Shown here piece after piece: positions 1-12,100 of a DNA stretch of 64,000 bases; the first letter of the stretch is position 1, and each line of letters begins with the position of its first letter. The translations under genes and the position numbers were made by a program. The stretch comes from Flavobacterium sp. (lineage in GTDB: Bacteria; Bacteroidota; Bacteroidia; Flavobacteriales; Flavobacteriaceae). The notes under the pieces are model-generated. The model saw only the letters and a program-made list of their open reading frames with translations, was not told the DNA's origin and searched no databases. The DNA lies in NCBI RefSeq assembly GCF_039595935.1, contig NZ_JBCNKR010000004.1, forward strand, positions 247,001 through 311,000, given 5' to 3'.

Positions 1-1290
1 GGTTAGTTTTCCTTCGATTCCTTCTTTAATCGTAATCGTTTTATTGGGTGTTCCATTATAATTTCCCCATAACATAGGTTCATTATCTGCATTTGGTCCA
101 ATCACAGCCACTTTATTTATGGTTTTGTTTAGAGGTAGAATATTGTTTTTATTTTGCAAAAGTGTCATTGACTTTTGTGCCATTTCGAGGGCTAGCTGCT
201 GATGTTCTTTACTGTTAAGCACCGTAGCCGGAATTTGTGCCCAGGACACGATCGAATCATCATCCATTTCGCCCAAATCAAAACGCCCGGTTAAAACGCG
301 AAGCAGACTTTTATTGATTTCTTCCTCTTTTATTAAATCTTTTTCAACGGCTTCTGGTAGTTTTTTAAACGGATATTTATCCCAGACACATTCTACATCA
401 GTTCCTGCCAATACAGCTTTTGATGCGGCGTGAATATCATCTGATGAAACTTTATGAGTGGTATAAAAATCAGTAACGGCACCGCAGTCTGAAACTACCA
501 GATATTGAAATCCCCATTCATCGCGAAGAATACGCTGCAAAAGCCGTTTATTACTACAGCAAGGTTCGTCGTCTAAACGCTGATACGCACACATTACCTG
601 ACGAACATCTGCTTCCTGAACCAATGCTTTAAATGCCGGAAGATACGTTTCGTATAATTCCCGCGGATTTACATTATTCAGATTCAATTCATGTCTGCTC
701 CATTCTGGACCGGAATGAACAGCGAAATGTTTAGCGCAGGCCAAAAGTTTGCGATATTTTGCATCTGCTGGTCCCTGAAGTCCTTTTACAACCGAAACTC
801 CCATTCGTGAAGTAAGATACGGATCTTCACCATAAGTTTCCTGTCCGCGTCCCCAGCGCGGGTCTCTAAAAATATTGACATTGGGCGTCCAGACAGAAAG
901 GCTTAAGAAACGTTTGTTTTCATTTCCGTTTTTGATCCATTGGTTGTATTTGGCACGTGCTTCATCAGAAACGGCATTAAATACACGAAAAACCAATTGG
1001 TCGTCAAATGAAGCTGCCATTCCTATAGGTTCTGGAAAAACAGTAACATTATCATTATTAGCATAACCGTGCAGGGCTTCGCTCCACCAGTTAAACTTTT
1101 TGATTCCCAATCTTGGTACAGCGTCACTTTGATCGCACATTAATGCTGCTTTTTCTTCGAGCGTTAATCTCGAAATTAAATCTTCTGCACGTTTTTTAGA
1201 ACTAAGCGACGGATCTTTATAAGGATATTGCTGTGCATTTAAATTGAAAAAACACACTAAACCTAAAAAATATAAATAATTGATTTTCAT
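1..1290 (-). CDS. GH3 beta-xylosidase/arabinofuranosidase-type glycosidase (C-terminus beyond window)
   Basis: The frame is open from an ATG at 1290 to the left edge, giving about 430 residues; the C-terminal part is outside the window. It starts with a signal peptide ending near LNAQ. It has the GH3 N-terminal barrel features WWSEALHG, the DPRWGRGQE and YGEDP segments, ACAKHF, and the nucleophile region VVSDCGAV. SDC rather than SDW is typical of the xylosidase/arabinofuranosidase branch of GH3. The start lies 9 bp after the esterase stop, so it is the third gene of a tight operon GH43-esterase-GH3. The inferred role is removal of xylose or arabinose from xylo-oligosaccharides in the periplasm. 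Family is secure; exact substrate is inferred. Confidence 0.9.
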   Translation of the reverse strand, partial: MKINYLYFLGLVCFFNLNAQQYPYKDPSLSSKKRAEDLISRLTLEEKAALMCDQSDAVPRLGIKKFNWWSEALHGYANNDNVTVFPEPIGMAASFDDQLVFRVFNAVSDEARAKYNQWIKNGNENKRFLSLSVWTPNVNIFRDPRWGRGQETYGEDPYLTSRMGVSVVKGLQGPADAKYRKLLACAKHFAVHSGPEWSRHELNLNNVNPRELYETYLPAFKALVQEADVRQVMCAYQRLDDEPCCSNKRLLQRILRDEWGFQYLVVSDCGAVTDFYTTHKVSSDDIHAASKAVLAGTDVECVWDKYPFKKLPEAVEKDLIKEEEINKSLLRVLTGRFDLGEMDDDSIVSWAQIPATVLNSKEHQQLALEMAQKSMTLLQNKNNILPLNKTINKVAVIGPNADNEPMLWGNYNGTPNKTITIKEGIEGKLT

Positions 1291-1299
1291 CTTTCTATT

Positions 1300-4011
<2,712 letters not shown>

Positions 4012-4050
4012 TTACAAATTTGTTTTGGTTTGAAAATTTAAAATGAATGA

Positions 4051-5781
4051 CTATTCTGGATGTGCATCATTGGCAGCAGTAGCATATAAACCTATCAATG
4101 CACCGGTAAAACCTCCGGCAATATTGGTTGAAAGAATATCTCCCGAAACTATTCCGCCTAAGTTTTTAAAATCAACGCTGTTTTCAGCATAACTAAATTC
4201 ATAACTGTCTCCATTAGCTTTTACCTGCAGATGTATTGCGTTTGTTATTTTGATTTTTGAATTTGCTATGATTTTTGACTTTCCTTTTTCTGTTCTTTCT
4301 AATACAATAAAAGTATCGTTTCCTTTTTTTGTGATTCCAAACACATAATTAGAACGTTCATTCTGAAGGCAGACAATACCTGCTAAATCTTTTTCTGACT
4401 GCGGTTTGTAATCAACTGTGGCTGTAAATGAAAACGTGTTGTGCTGTTGTCTGTAAAAAAGTGTAGAAGTTGGTTTTATCTCTTTAATATTTACTTCAAA
4501 TGGCGTTATTTCTAAACCTTTTTTATTTAGTGAAATAAAATTTTCGCGAGGGCCGCGCAATCCAATCCATCGATAATCCAATTTTTTTGAAGTGAAATTT
4601 TCGGTAAAAGTGAAATTACCATTTGGAAAAAAACCGTCTTTTCCGGTTTTATTGGTAACTCCCTCCGGCATTTTTAATTTTGGCTGCAAGGGAATCAATC
4701 CGTTTTCAAAAACAGGAAAATCACCCGACCAGTCTACAGGCAGTATAAAAGTTTCTCTTCCGGTATTTACCCTGTTTTGATTATTAGGACGAATGCCTAA
4801 GAAAACGCCGTAATATTTATTATTCGGTCCCTGAATTAAATCTGCATGACCCGTCCAGTCTACCTTGTTGATTCTCTCATTTTGAAAATAACGCTGTGTG
4901 AGTATTGGATTATTTGATGCCGGTTTGAATGGCCCTTTCGGATTATCACTTATAAAAATAACTTCACTGTGATTGTCTCCTGTTCCTCCTTCAGCACACA
5001 TTAAATAATATTTTCCGTTTTTTTTGTATAAATGCGGCGCTTCAATCCAGATAGGTTTTTTAGAAAGATCTACACCTCCGTCTACAATAATTTTATCGCT
5101 GCCGGGAATTACTTTATCTGTATTGAGGTCATATTCCCAAACTTTTATCACACGATGTCCTTCGTATAGTTCTTTTCCTTTATTGGGTGCGTCATTATGA
5201 ACAATATACCCTTTGCCGTTGTCATCAAAAAATATAGAAGGATCAATGCCGCCAAAATCTAGTTTAATTGGACTTCCCCAGCCTTTCATCGGATCTTTTG
5301 TCTTCACGATGATATTTCCAAGTCCTCCAGAAAACGCAGTTACAATCATGTAAAAAGTATCATTATGCGGATTATAAGTAATTCCCGGAGCATAAACGCC
5401 TTCACTAATTCCGGTATCATGCGGATTAAATTCTGAAACATTATTTAAAACCCCGCCCAAATCCGTCCAGTTTACTAAATCTTTAGAATGAAAAATAGGT
5501 ACACCGGGAAACATGGCAAATGAAGAACATACCATGTAATAATCATCCCCTTTTTTTGTAATGGCAGGATCAGGATAACATCCTTGTAAAATTGGTGTAT
5601 AAAATTCGTCTGGTTTTAATGGGGCATCGCGATAAATCTGATCATCACCAACATAACTAACAGTAGAAAAAACAGCAGTTTGTTTGGTCTGCTTTTTTTT
5701 CTGAATCGGGTTTTGAGCAGTTCCTTTAAAAAAACACAAAGACATTACTGCTATAAGAAAAAAGATATTTCTTTTAATCAT
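4051..5781 (-). CDS. GH43 family beta-xylosidase/alpha-L-arabinofuranosidase
   Basis: A 576-residue protein with a signal peptide ending near GTAQ. The five-bladed GH43 propeller is seen from about residue 55: base Asp71 in CYPDPAI, pKa modulator Asp180 in GGIDPSIF, and acid Glu247 in IWIEAPH. The segment from about 390 onward is a beta-sandwich of the concanavalin type found at the C-terminus of many GH43 xylosidases. It is the first gene of the leftward debranching operon. It probably trims xylose or arabinose from xylan fragments; specificity cannot be read from sequence alone. A hairpin followed by a T-run lies between the upstream promoter and this start. Confidence 0.9.
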   Translation of the reverse strand: MIKRNIFFLIAVMSLCFFKGTAQNPIQKKKQTKQTAVFSTVSYVGDDQIYRDAPLKPDEFYTPILQGCYPDPAITKKGDDYYMVCSSFAMFPGVPIFHSKDLVNWTDLGGVLNNVSEFNPHDTGISEGVYAPGITYNPHNDTFYMIVTAFSGGLGNIIVKTKDPMKGWGSPIKLDFGGIDPSIFFDDNGKGYIVHNDAPNKGKELYEGHRVIKVWEYDLNTDKVIPGSDKIIVDGGVDLSKKPIWIEAPHLYKKNGKYYLMCAEGGTGDNHSEVIFISDNPKGPFKPASNNPILTQRYFQNERINKVDWTGHADLIQGPNNKYYGVFLGIRPNNQNRVNTGRETFILPVDWSGDFPVFENGLIPLQPKLKMPEGVTNKTGKDGFFPNGNFTFTENFTSKKLDYRWIGLRGPRENFISLNKKGLEITPFEVNIKEIKPTSTLFYRQQHNTFSFTATVDYKPQSEKDLAGIVCLQNERSNYVFGITKKGNDTFIVLERTEKGKSKIIANSKIKITNAIHLQVKANGDSYEFSYAENSVDFKNLGGIVSGDILSTNIAGGFTGALIGLYATAANDAHPE

Positions 5782-5810
5782 TTTGTATAATCTTTATTTG
5801 GTTAGAAAAA

Positions 5811-5841
5811 TTAAAAAAGCCGAGAGAATGCCTCCCGGCTT
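5811..5841 (-). terminator. Intrinsic-terminator-like hairpin in the leader of the GH43 operon
   Basis: In leftward RNA, AGCCGGGAG (5840-5832) pairs with CTCTCGGCT (5826-5818): nine pairs, one of them G-U, with a five-base loop, followed at once by a run of U. On the opposite strand the G-U becomes an A-C mismatch, so the element is oriented leftward. No leftward gene lies upstream that it could terminate. It sits 37 bp before the GH43 start, which fits an attenuator or the 3' end of a small leader RNA. Confidence 0.6.
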
Positions 5842-5962
5842 CAACAAACAAACTTAAAACCAGTATAAGGTAACTGTAAGATTAACACTCATTACCATAA
5901 TTAAATTTGTTCTATGCATTAAATAATATTCTGAGTTTGGTTACTTATAAGTGTATTTTAAA

Positions 5963-5991
5963 CAAATATAATAAAAAATTCAATTACACAA
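5963..5991 (-). promoter_or_regulatory. Putative promoter of the GH43-esterase-GH3 operon
   Basis: Reading leftward, TATATTTG (5970-5963) matches the Bacteroidota -7 box TAnnTTTG exactly, with a TTGT element 17 bp upstream (5991-5988) as a weak -33 box. The -33 region lies inside an operator-like palindrome. A second exact -7 match, TAAGTTTG, lies at 5849-5856 but has no good -33 partner. Confidence 0.45.
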
Positions 5992-6001
5992 TCGGTTGTG
6001 T
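5986..6001. promoter_or_regulatory. LacI-like operator candidate, copy 1
   Basis: The near-palindrome ACACAATCGGTTGTGT has 6-bp arms around TCGG. It overlaps the -33 region of the leftward GH43 promoter, a position suited to repression. The 12-bp core ACAATCGGTTGT recurs 245 bp to the right in the same divergent intergenic region. The CG-centred form resembles LacI-family sites. No LacI gene is in the window. Confidence 0.5.
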
Positions 6002-6231
6002 GTTAATTTAATTGATTATGTTCAAAAAATATTATGAAATAAAATAGTTAATTAAATTTTATACCGAGATAAATAAACTATATTCAAAAACCGTAAAACA
6101 CGTTTAGAATATAAAATTGAGGAAAAGTCAATGAAAATCTACATTAAAAAAGCCTTTTAATAGTACAGAACAAAAAATTATGCCTTTTCAAAAAGAATAA
6201 ACAGCAGCAATGCTTAAAACGATCATTTTAA

Positions 6232-6245
6232 AACAATCGGTTGTT
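6232..6245. promoter_or_regulatory. LacI-like operator candidate, copy 2
   Basis: AACAATCGGTTGTT shares the exact core ACAATCGGTTGT with the copy at 5986-6001. It lies about 280 bp before bglX, on the rightward side of the divergent region, so one regulator could tie both directions together. Confidence 0.45.
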
Positions 6246-6449
6246 GTAAAAAGAAAAACATCAATTAATCTGTTCAAATACCCTACTTATTAATTCGACT
6301 TTAATTTCTTCTTTCAGTTGATTCACTTCATACAGCAAATAAAAAAACAACAATTCTAAAAGGGCTTCAAATGCAGTTATTTTTTGTTCTTACCACTTTC
6401 AAGCACTACAAATACATCATTTCTATTATATAATGCTTCAAATCTACTA

Positions 6450-6478
6450 TTGTAATTATTACTGTAAAACTACATTTA
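6450..6478 (+). promoter_or_regulatory. Weak candidate promoter for bglX
   Basis: TTG at 6450-6452, an 18-bp spacer, then TACATTTA (6471-6478), one base off TAnnTTTG. It would give a leader of about 35-40 nt. Confidence 0.3.
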
Positions 6479-6522
6479 CAGACTTGTATTCAAAAACTAT
6501 CTAGTATAAAACCAAAAAAACA

Positions 6523-8805
6523 ATGATGAAAAAACAATTTAAAAGATATGCATTTTTAGTGCTAATCGTTTATGGAAACAGTTACGCTCAAACCAAAAAA
6601 CATATGGATGCTAATAAACCTATTGAAGAACGCATTACACTTTTAATGAAAGAAATGACATTAGAAGAAAAAGTTGGACAAATGAATCAATATAACGGTT
6701 CATGGGATGTTACCGGACCAAAACCGGAATCTGGATCTAATGAAGAAAAATACAATAATATTAAAAAAGGATGGGTGGGTTCTATGCTTACCGTTCGCGG
6801 TGTAAAAGAAGTTCGAGCTGTACAAAAAATAGCGGTTGAAGAAACCCGTCTTGGGATTCCGTTACTTTTTGGTTTTGATGTAATTCACGGTTATAAAACC
6901 CTCAGCCCTATTCCACTTGCAGAATCTGCAAGCTGGGATTTAGAAGCCATTAAAAATTCGGCTCGTGTGGCTGCTCTTGAAGCTTCGGCTTCGGGATTAA
7001 ACTGGACTTTTGCACCAAATGTTGATGTAGCCAATGATGCACGCTGGGGACGAGTTATGGAAGGCGCTGGCGAAGATCCTTATTTAGGAAGTAAAATTGC
7101 AACGGCAAGAGTTAAAGGTTTTCAGGGTGAAAGTTTCGATAATACTTCAATTATTGCCTGTGCGAAGCATTTTGCCGCTTATGGTTTTGTCGAAGCCGGA
7201 AGAGAATACAACAGCGTTGACATGAGTAATTCAAAGTTATACAATACTGTTTTGCCACCTTTTAAAGCAAGTGTCGATGCTGGAATCCGCACTTTTATGA
7301 ATTCCTTTAATACACTAAATGGAGTTCCTGCAACCGGAAACAGCTTTTTACAAAGAGATATTTTAAAAGGAGCCTGGGGTTTTAAAGGTTTTGTAGTTTC
7401 TGACTGGGCTTCTATTGGAGAAATGATTACGCACGGTTATGCCGCTGATGGCGCCGATGCAGCTAAAAAAGCAGCGATTGCAGGTTCGGATATGGATATG
7501 GAATCTAATGTTTATGTGACAGAATTGGCTAAACTCGTAAAAAACGGATCGGTTAAAGAAAGTGTGATTGACGATGCTGTCCGCAGAATTCTTCGTGTAA
7601 AATTTGAATTAGGTTTGTTTGACAATCCGTATAAATATTGTGATGAAGCCCGTGAAAAAGCAAATATTGGCAGTAAAGCTAATAATGACGGCGTTCTGGA
7701 CATGGCCAAAAAATCGATCGTTTTATTGAAGAATGATAAAAACCTTTTGCCATTGAAAAAATCAGGCGCTAATATTGCTTTAATCGGTGCTTTGGCCAAT
7801 GATAAAAACAGCCCAATGGGAAGCTGGAGAATTGCTGCCGATGATAATACTGCAGTATCAGTTTTGGAAGGAATGCAGCAATACAAAAACAACTCATTAG
7901 TTTATGAAAAAGGAACAGATGTCGCTTTAAATAAACAATCCTTTTTAGACGAAGTAAAACTAAATACAACTGATTTTTCTGGATTTGAAGCGGCAAAAAA
8001 AGTCGCAAAAGAAGCTGAAGTTGTGGTAATGGTTTTGGGTGAAATTGGTTTCCAAAGCGGTGAAGGACGCAGCAGAACCGAATTAGGTTTACCGGGAAAT
8101 CAACAACAATTATTGGAAGAAATTTACAAAGTAAATCCAAATATTGTTTTGGTTTTAAACAATGGGCGTCCATTGAGTATTCCGTGGGCTGCAGAACATA
8201 TTCCTGCAATTGTTGAAGCGTGGCATTTAGGAACTCAAACCGGAAATGCAGTTGCACAGGTTTTATACGGAGATTATAACCCAAGTGGAAAACTGCCAAT
8301 GTCTTTCCCAAGAAATGTAGGCCAATGTCCTATTTACTACAACTTATATAATACAGGAAGACCTACAGATAAAGATCAAAATGTTTTTTGGTCGCATTAT
8401 TCAGATGTGGAGAAAACACCTTTATACCCTTTTGGTTATGGATTAAGCTATACTTCTTTCGCGTATAAAAATTTAAAAATAGCAAAACCTTCTTTTCAAA
8501 AAGGACAAAAAATCGAAGTTTCGGTTGACGTTACCAATACCGGAAATTTTGACGGAAAAGAAGTCGTTCAATTGTACCTAAATGATCCAGTTGCCAGTAT
8601 TGTTAGACCTGTAAAAGAATTAAAAGGTTTTGAACTTATCGAATTAAAAAAAGGAGAAACCAAAACAATTCAGTTTACTCTAACAGATAAGGAACTTGGT
8701 TTTTACGACAATGATGGCAAATTTTTAGTAGAACCAGGTTTATTCAATATTATGGTAGGCTGGAATTCAAATGAAGGGCTTACAACTAAGTTTGAACTAA
8801 AATAA
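6523..8805 (+). CDS. bglX: GH3 beta-glucosidase, BglX-like
   Basis: A 760-residue protein of normal BglX length. A signal peptide ends near SYAQ (residue 23). GH3 N-terminal domain: FDVIHG, DARWGRVMEG, GEDPYLG, CAKHFAAYG and the nucleophile Asp294 in VVSDWAS. The C-terminal GH3 domain follows (KNDKNLLPLKK, EGRSRTELGLPG), and a fibronectin-III-like domain occupies the last 110 residues or so. The start codon is the first of two adjacent ATGs at 6523 and 6526; either is possible. It precedes the HTCS gene on the same strand. It probably cleaves short beta-linked oligosaccharides in the periplasm. Glucosidase versus xylosidase activity is not certain. Confidence 0.92.
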   Translation: MMKKQFKRYAFLVLIVYGNSYAQTKKHMDANKPIEERITLLMKEMTLEEKVGQMNQYNGSWDVTGPKPESGSNEEKYNNIKKGWVGSMLTVRGVKEVRAVQKIAVEETRLGIPLLFGFDVIHGYKTLSPIPLAESASWDLEAIKNSARVAALEASASGLNWTFAPNVDVANDARWGRVMEGAGEDPYLGSKIATARVKGFQGESFDNTSIIACAKHFAAYGFVEAGREYNSVDMSNSKLYNTVLPPFKASVDAGIRTFMNSFNTLNGVPATGNSFLQRDILKGAWGFKGFVVSDWASIGEMITHGYAADGADAAKKAAIAGSDMDMESNVYVTELAKLVKNGSVKESVIDDAVRRILRVKFELGLFDNPYKYCDEAREKANIGSKANNDGVLDMAKKSIVLLKNDKNLLPLKKSGANIALIGALANDKNSPMGSWRIAADDNTAVSVLEGMQQYKNNSLVYEKGTDVALNKQSFLDEVKLNTTDFSGFEAAKKVAKEAEVVVMVLGEIGFQSGEGRSRTELGLPGNQQQLLEEIYKVNPNIVLVLNNGRPLSIPWAAEHIPAIVEAWHLGTQTGNAVAQVLYGDYNPSGKLPMSFPRNVGQCPIYYNLYNTGRPTDKDQNVFWSHYSDVEKTPLYPFGYGLSYTSFAYKNLKIAKPSFQKGQKIEVSVDVTNTGNFDGKEVVQLYLNDPVASIVRPVKELKGFELIELKKGETKTIQFTLTDKELGFYDNDGKFLVEPGLFNIMVGWNSNEGLTTKFELK

Positions 8806-8811
8806 AAAATT

Positions 8812-8950
8812 AAACACATAGAAACATAGGTTTATTATTGTGAAAGAAAGAAGTTAAAAAAGAAACTCGTTTCTTAACACATAGCTATGTGTATTGAAAT
8901 AAGTGAAACGCCTTTTTTTTAAGCAATCAAAAGCTATGTTTCTATTTGTT
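8812..8950. repeat. MITE-like inverted-repeat element
   Basis: The left arm AAACACATAGAAACATAG (8812-8829) is matched in inverted form at 8934-8950, with 12 identical bases in the core. Inside lie a hairpin AAGAAA-CTCG-TTTCTT (8860-8875) and a perfect 16-bp palindrome ACACATAGCTATGTGT (8877-8892). There is no ORF. It looks like a dispersed non-coding repeat between bglX and the HTCS gene. Within 8806-9172 the only other structure seen is the hairpin at 8982-9029. Confidence 0.6.
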
Positions 8951-8981
8951 AAAAACTACTCCAGCAGATTAATAATTCTAT

Positions 8982-9029
8982 ATCCTGAGTACGATAATTC
9001 CTTAAAAGGTTATTATTCGGACTCAGGAT
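8982..9029 (+). terminator. Long hairpin after bglX, possible terminator
   Basis: ATCCTGAGT (8982-8990) and ACTCAGGAT (9021-9029) form nine pairs. Inner pairing AUAAU/AUUAU and CCTT/AAGG extends the stem, and only four T follow. It could terminate bglX or act as a processing site. Confidence 0.4.
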
Positions 9030-9172
9030 TTTGGCAATATGACAAATTTGAATAAAAAAAATTAAGTGTTCTGTTTAGTTTTATTAATATTGTTTCCTAT
9101 AAGCCTTAAAAAGAATCCTTTCCTAAAAAATTTAATTCAAAATTAAACAGCAAAATATACTGTTACATCTAA

Positions 9173-12100
9173 ATGAAAAACATCAAATATATTCTTTTAT
9201 GCTTTTTTAGTTTTGCAAACTGCCTGTTTTCACAAGGTAAATTTGACAGCTATCAATTTAGAAGCATACAGGAAACTACTTCAAAAAGAGCTGTTACTTC
9301 AATTATTCAGGACAACAATGGTTTTATCTGGATAGGTACAAACGGCGCGGGTTTATACCGATACGACGGGGTAAATTATTTTGGATATAAATATGATAAA
9401 AAACCCGGATCTGTAAACAGTAACTTTATTTACACCACTTTTATAGATTCTAAAAATAACCTTTGGGTAGGTACAGATGAAGGTTTGTGTTTGTACAACA
9501 GAGATTTAGACAATTTTACGAGAATCAATATTGAAGATGTAATACGAAAAGGATACAGCGAACCCATAACCGTAAAAACAATTATTGAAGATAATAACGG
9601 CAATTTATTCCTGGGCGCGTATGGTTTCGGATTATTTAAACTTAATTTGAAGACTTTAAAAGTTTCTTTAGTACAGTCAAAAGTGCTGGACAAGCCTAAT
9701 TTTTTAATCAAATCTTCGGTAAAAAATAAACAGGGAATTATTTATTTAGGAACCAGTTACGGCCTTTTAGAAATTGATTTAAACGGAAAAGTAAAACAGG
9801 TTTATAAAGATAAATTTAAAAGAGAGCCTTTGCTGGACGATATAGAAAGTCTTGTTACCGATAAATTTGGATATATCTGGCTGGGAACAACAGAAAACGG
9901 CCTGATCAAAATTAAACCCGAAACAGATAATTATCAATTTGAAAAGTACGCTGTTACCAAAAACAAAATCTTATCCATCGTACAAAGCAGTCTGGATTAT
10001 ATCGTCTGCGGCACAGAAAATGACGGATTGCTGGTTGTAAATTACAAAGGACAAGTACTCAAAAAATACCTGCACAGCAAATACAATAATTTTAGTTTAA
10101 AATCTAATTCAGTCTGGTCATTATACGAAGACAAAGAGAAACGACTTTGGCTGGGCTATTTCAATAAAGGTCTTGGAGTTTTTGATAAACCCAACAACAA
10201 ATTCAATTCGCTTGAATCACTTGTAAATAATGATAATTCTTTACAAACCAGCCATGTAACTTCTGTAATAAAAGATAAAAAAGGAAATTTATTAATCAGC
10301 AACGAAGGCGGCGGGCTTGACATTTACAACCTTACCGACAAAAGTTATATTCACGTTAATCAAAATAATCAAAGCTATTACTCTGGTTTAGATGCTATTG
10401 ATATTCAAACGATATTTATAGACAGTAAACAAAATATCTGGATTGGAAGCTGGGACCGCGGCATCTATTTTTTAAAAAATGGCACTACCCGATTTGTAAA
10501 TTATAACACTTCAAATACAGGATTAAAATCAAATCGCATTTTTAGTTTTTCAGAAGATTCAAAAGGCCGAATCTGGATTGGAACTTTCATTAAAGGACTT
10601 CATTATTTTGACAATAAAACCAACACATTTGTGCATTGCGACTCTAAACCTTTTACCGAAAATGCTTTAGACAATGCGTTCATTCGTAAAGTTTTTGTAG
10701 ACTCAGATAATGTGCTTTGGGTTGGAACAATTTTAGGGTTGTATCAGGTAAATATAAAAGACGAATCGGGTTTTAAAGTCACAAAAATGCGCGATGCCAT
10801 GTTCAGCGGCATTAATAAACACAACAGCATTCAGACTATTTTATCTATTTACGAATCTAACGATAAAACGATCTGGTTAGGAACTGACGGTCAGGGATTG
10901 TTTAGTTATAATAAAAAGAATAAAACCTTTTCTAATTATGATGATTTTCCGGGTTTTAAAGAAAAGTCTGTTCGCGCCATAATTTCAGATAATAATGGCT
11001 CTTTATGGATAAGCGGCGGATCCGGTTTAACCAAACTCGATTTTAAAAATAAAAAAAGCACCAATTTTAATAAAGATGATGGTCTTATTGACAACGATTT
11101 TAATAATAATGCCGTTTTTAAAGATGGAAATGGAGAATTGTATTTTGGCGGTTATGAAGGCGTAAATTATTTTAATCCAAACGAAATCAAAAAAGCAGAA
11201 AAAGCGCCAAGATTGTATTTCAGTGATTTTAAATTATTCAATAAATCTGTAAAACCAAATGAAGAAGGTTCGCCATTGACCAAAGTAATTTCACAGACTA
11301 AAGAAATTACGCTTAACTACACACAATCGGTTTTTACGATTGAATACGTGGGAATTAACTATAATTATTCTAAAAAAAATCAATACGCTTATTATCTCGA
11401 AGGTTTTGAAAAAGACTGGAATTATGCCGGAAATAACAGAACGGCAACCTATACAAACCTTGCGCCGGGCAATTATACTTTTAAAGTAAAATCAGCCAAT
11501 GCAGATGGTTCCTGGAGCAATAATCAATTAGAATTAAAAATAAAAATACTGCCGCCGTGGTGGAAAACAATCTGGGCTTATTTAATATATGCCGCTATTT
11601 TAATTTTTCTGATTCGATATTTTAATACTATTTATCAAAATCGTTTTAAAGCGAAACAGGCCATTATTTTAGAAAAAGAAAAAATGATTCAGCTGGAGAA
11701 ATTAAACAATAAAAAGTTACAGTTCTTTACCAATATTTCGCATGAATTCAGAACGCCTTTAACGCTGATTATTAATCCACTGGAAGATATTTTAAAGAGT
11801 AAAAAAATATCACCGGAAATACATAACAAATTAAAAATCGTACACAAAAGCTCTGACAGGCTTTCGAGGCTGATTAATGAGCTTATGGATTTTAATAAAT
11901 TAGAATTCAATAAAATTTCGCTTCAGGCGAAGAAAATTGAAGTCGTATCTTTTACAGAAGGAATTATTGGCTATTTTGATGAAGAAGCGGCTGCCCGAAA
12001 TATTAAAGTTAATTTTGAATCTTCAGAAGAAGAACTCGAAGACTGGCTTGATCCTAAAATGCTGGAAAAAATACTTTTTAATATTATTTCAAACGCATTT

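Larger units (their letters stand above)
5782..6522. other. Divergent intergenic region between GH43 operon and bglX
   Basis: The 741 bp are very AT-rich and contain no credible ORF. Contents seen: the leader hairpin, the leftward promoter and two operator-like palindromes (each listed separately), plus a weak rightward promoter. The stretch 6010-6230 shows nothing further that I can name. Confidence 0.7.

Noticed and set aside
7769..8311. 180-codon open frame antisense to bglX
   Set aside because: It lies entirely within the GH3 gene on the other strand, is Leu/Gln-rich, and has no family features; a shadow of coding sequence.
8812..8950. Insertion-sequence remnant
   Set aside because: No transposase fragment in any frame; only non-coding inverted repeats are seen.
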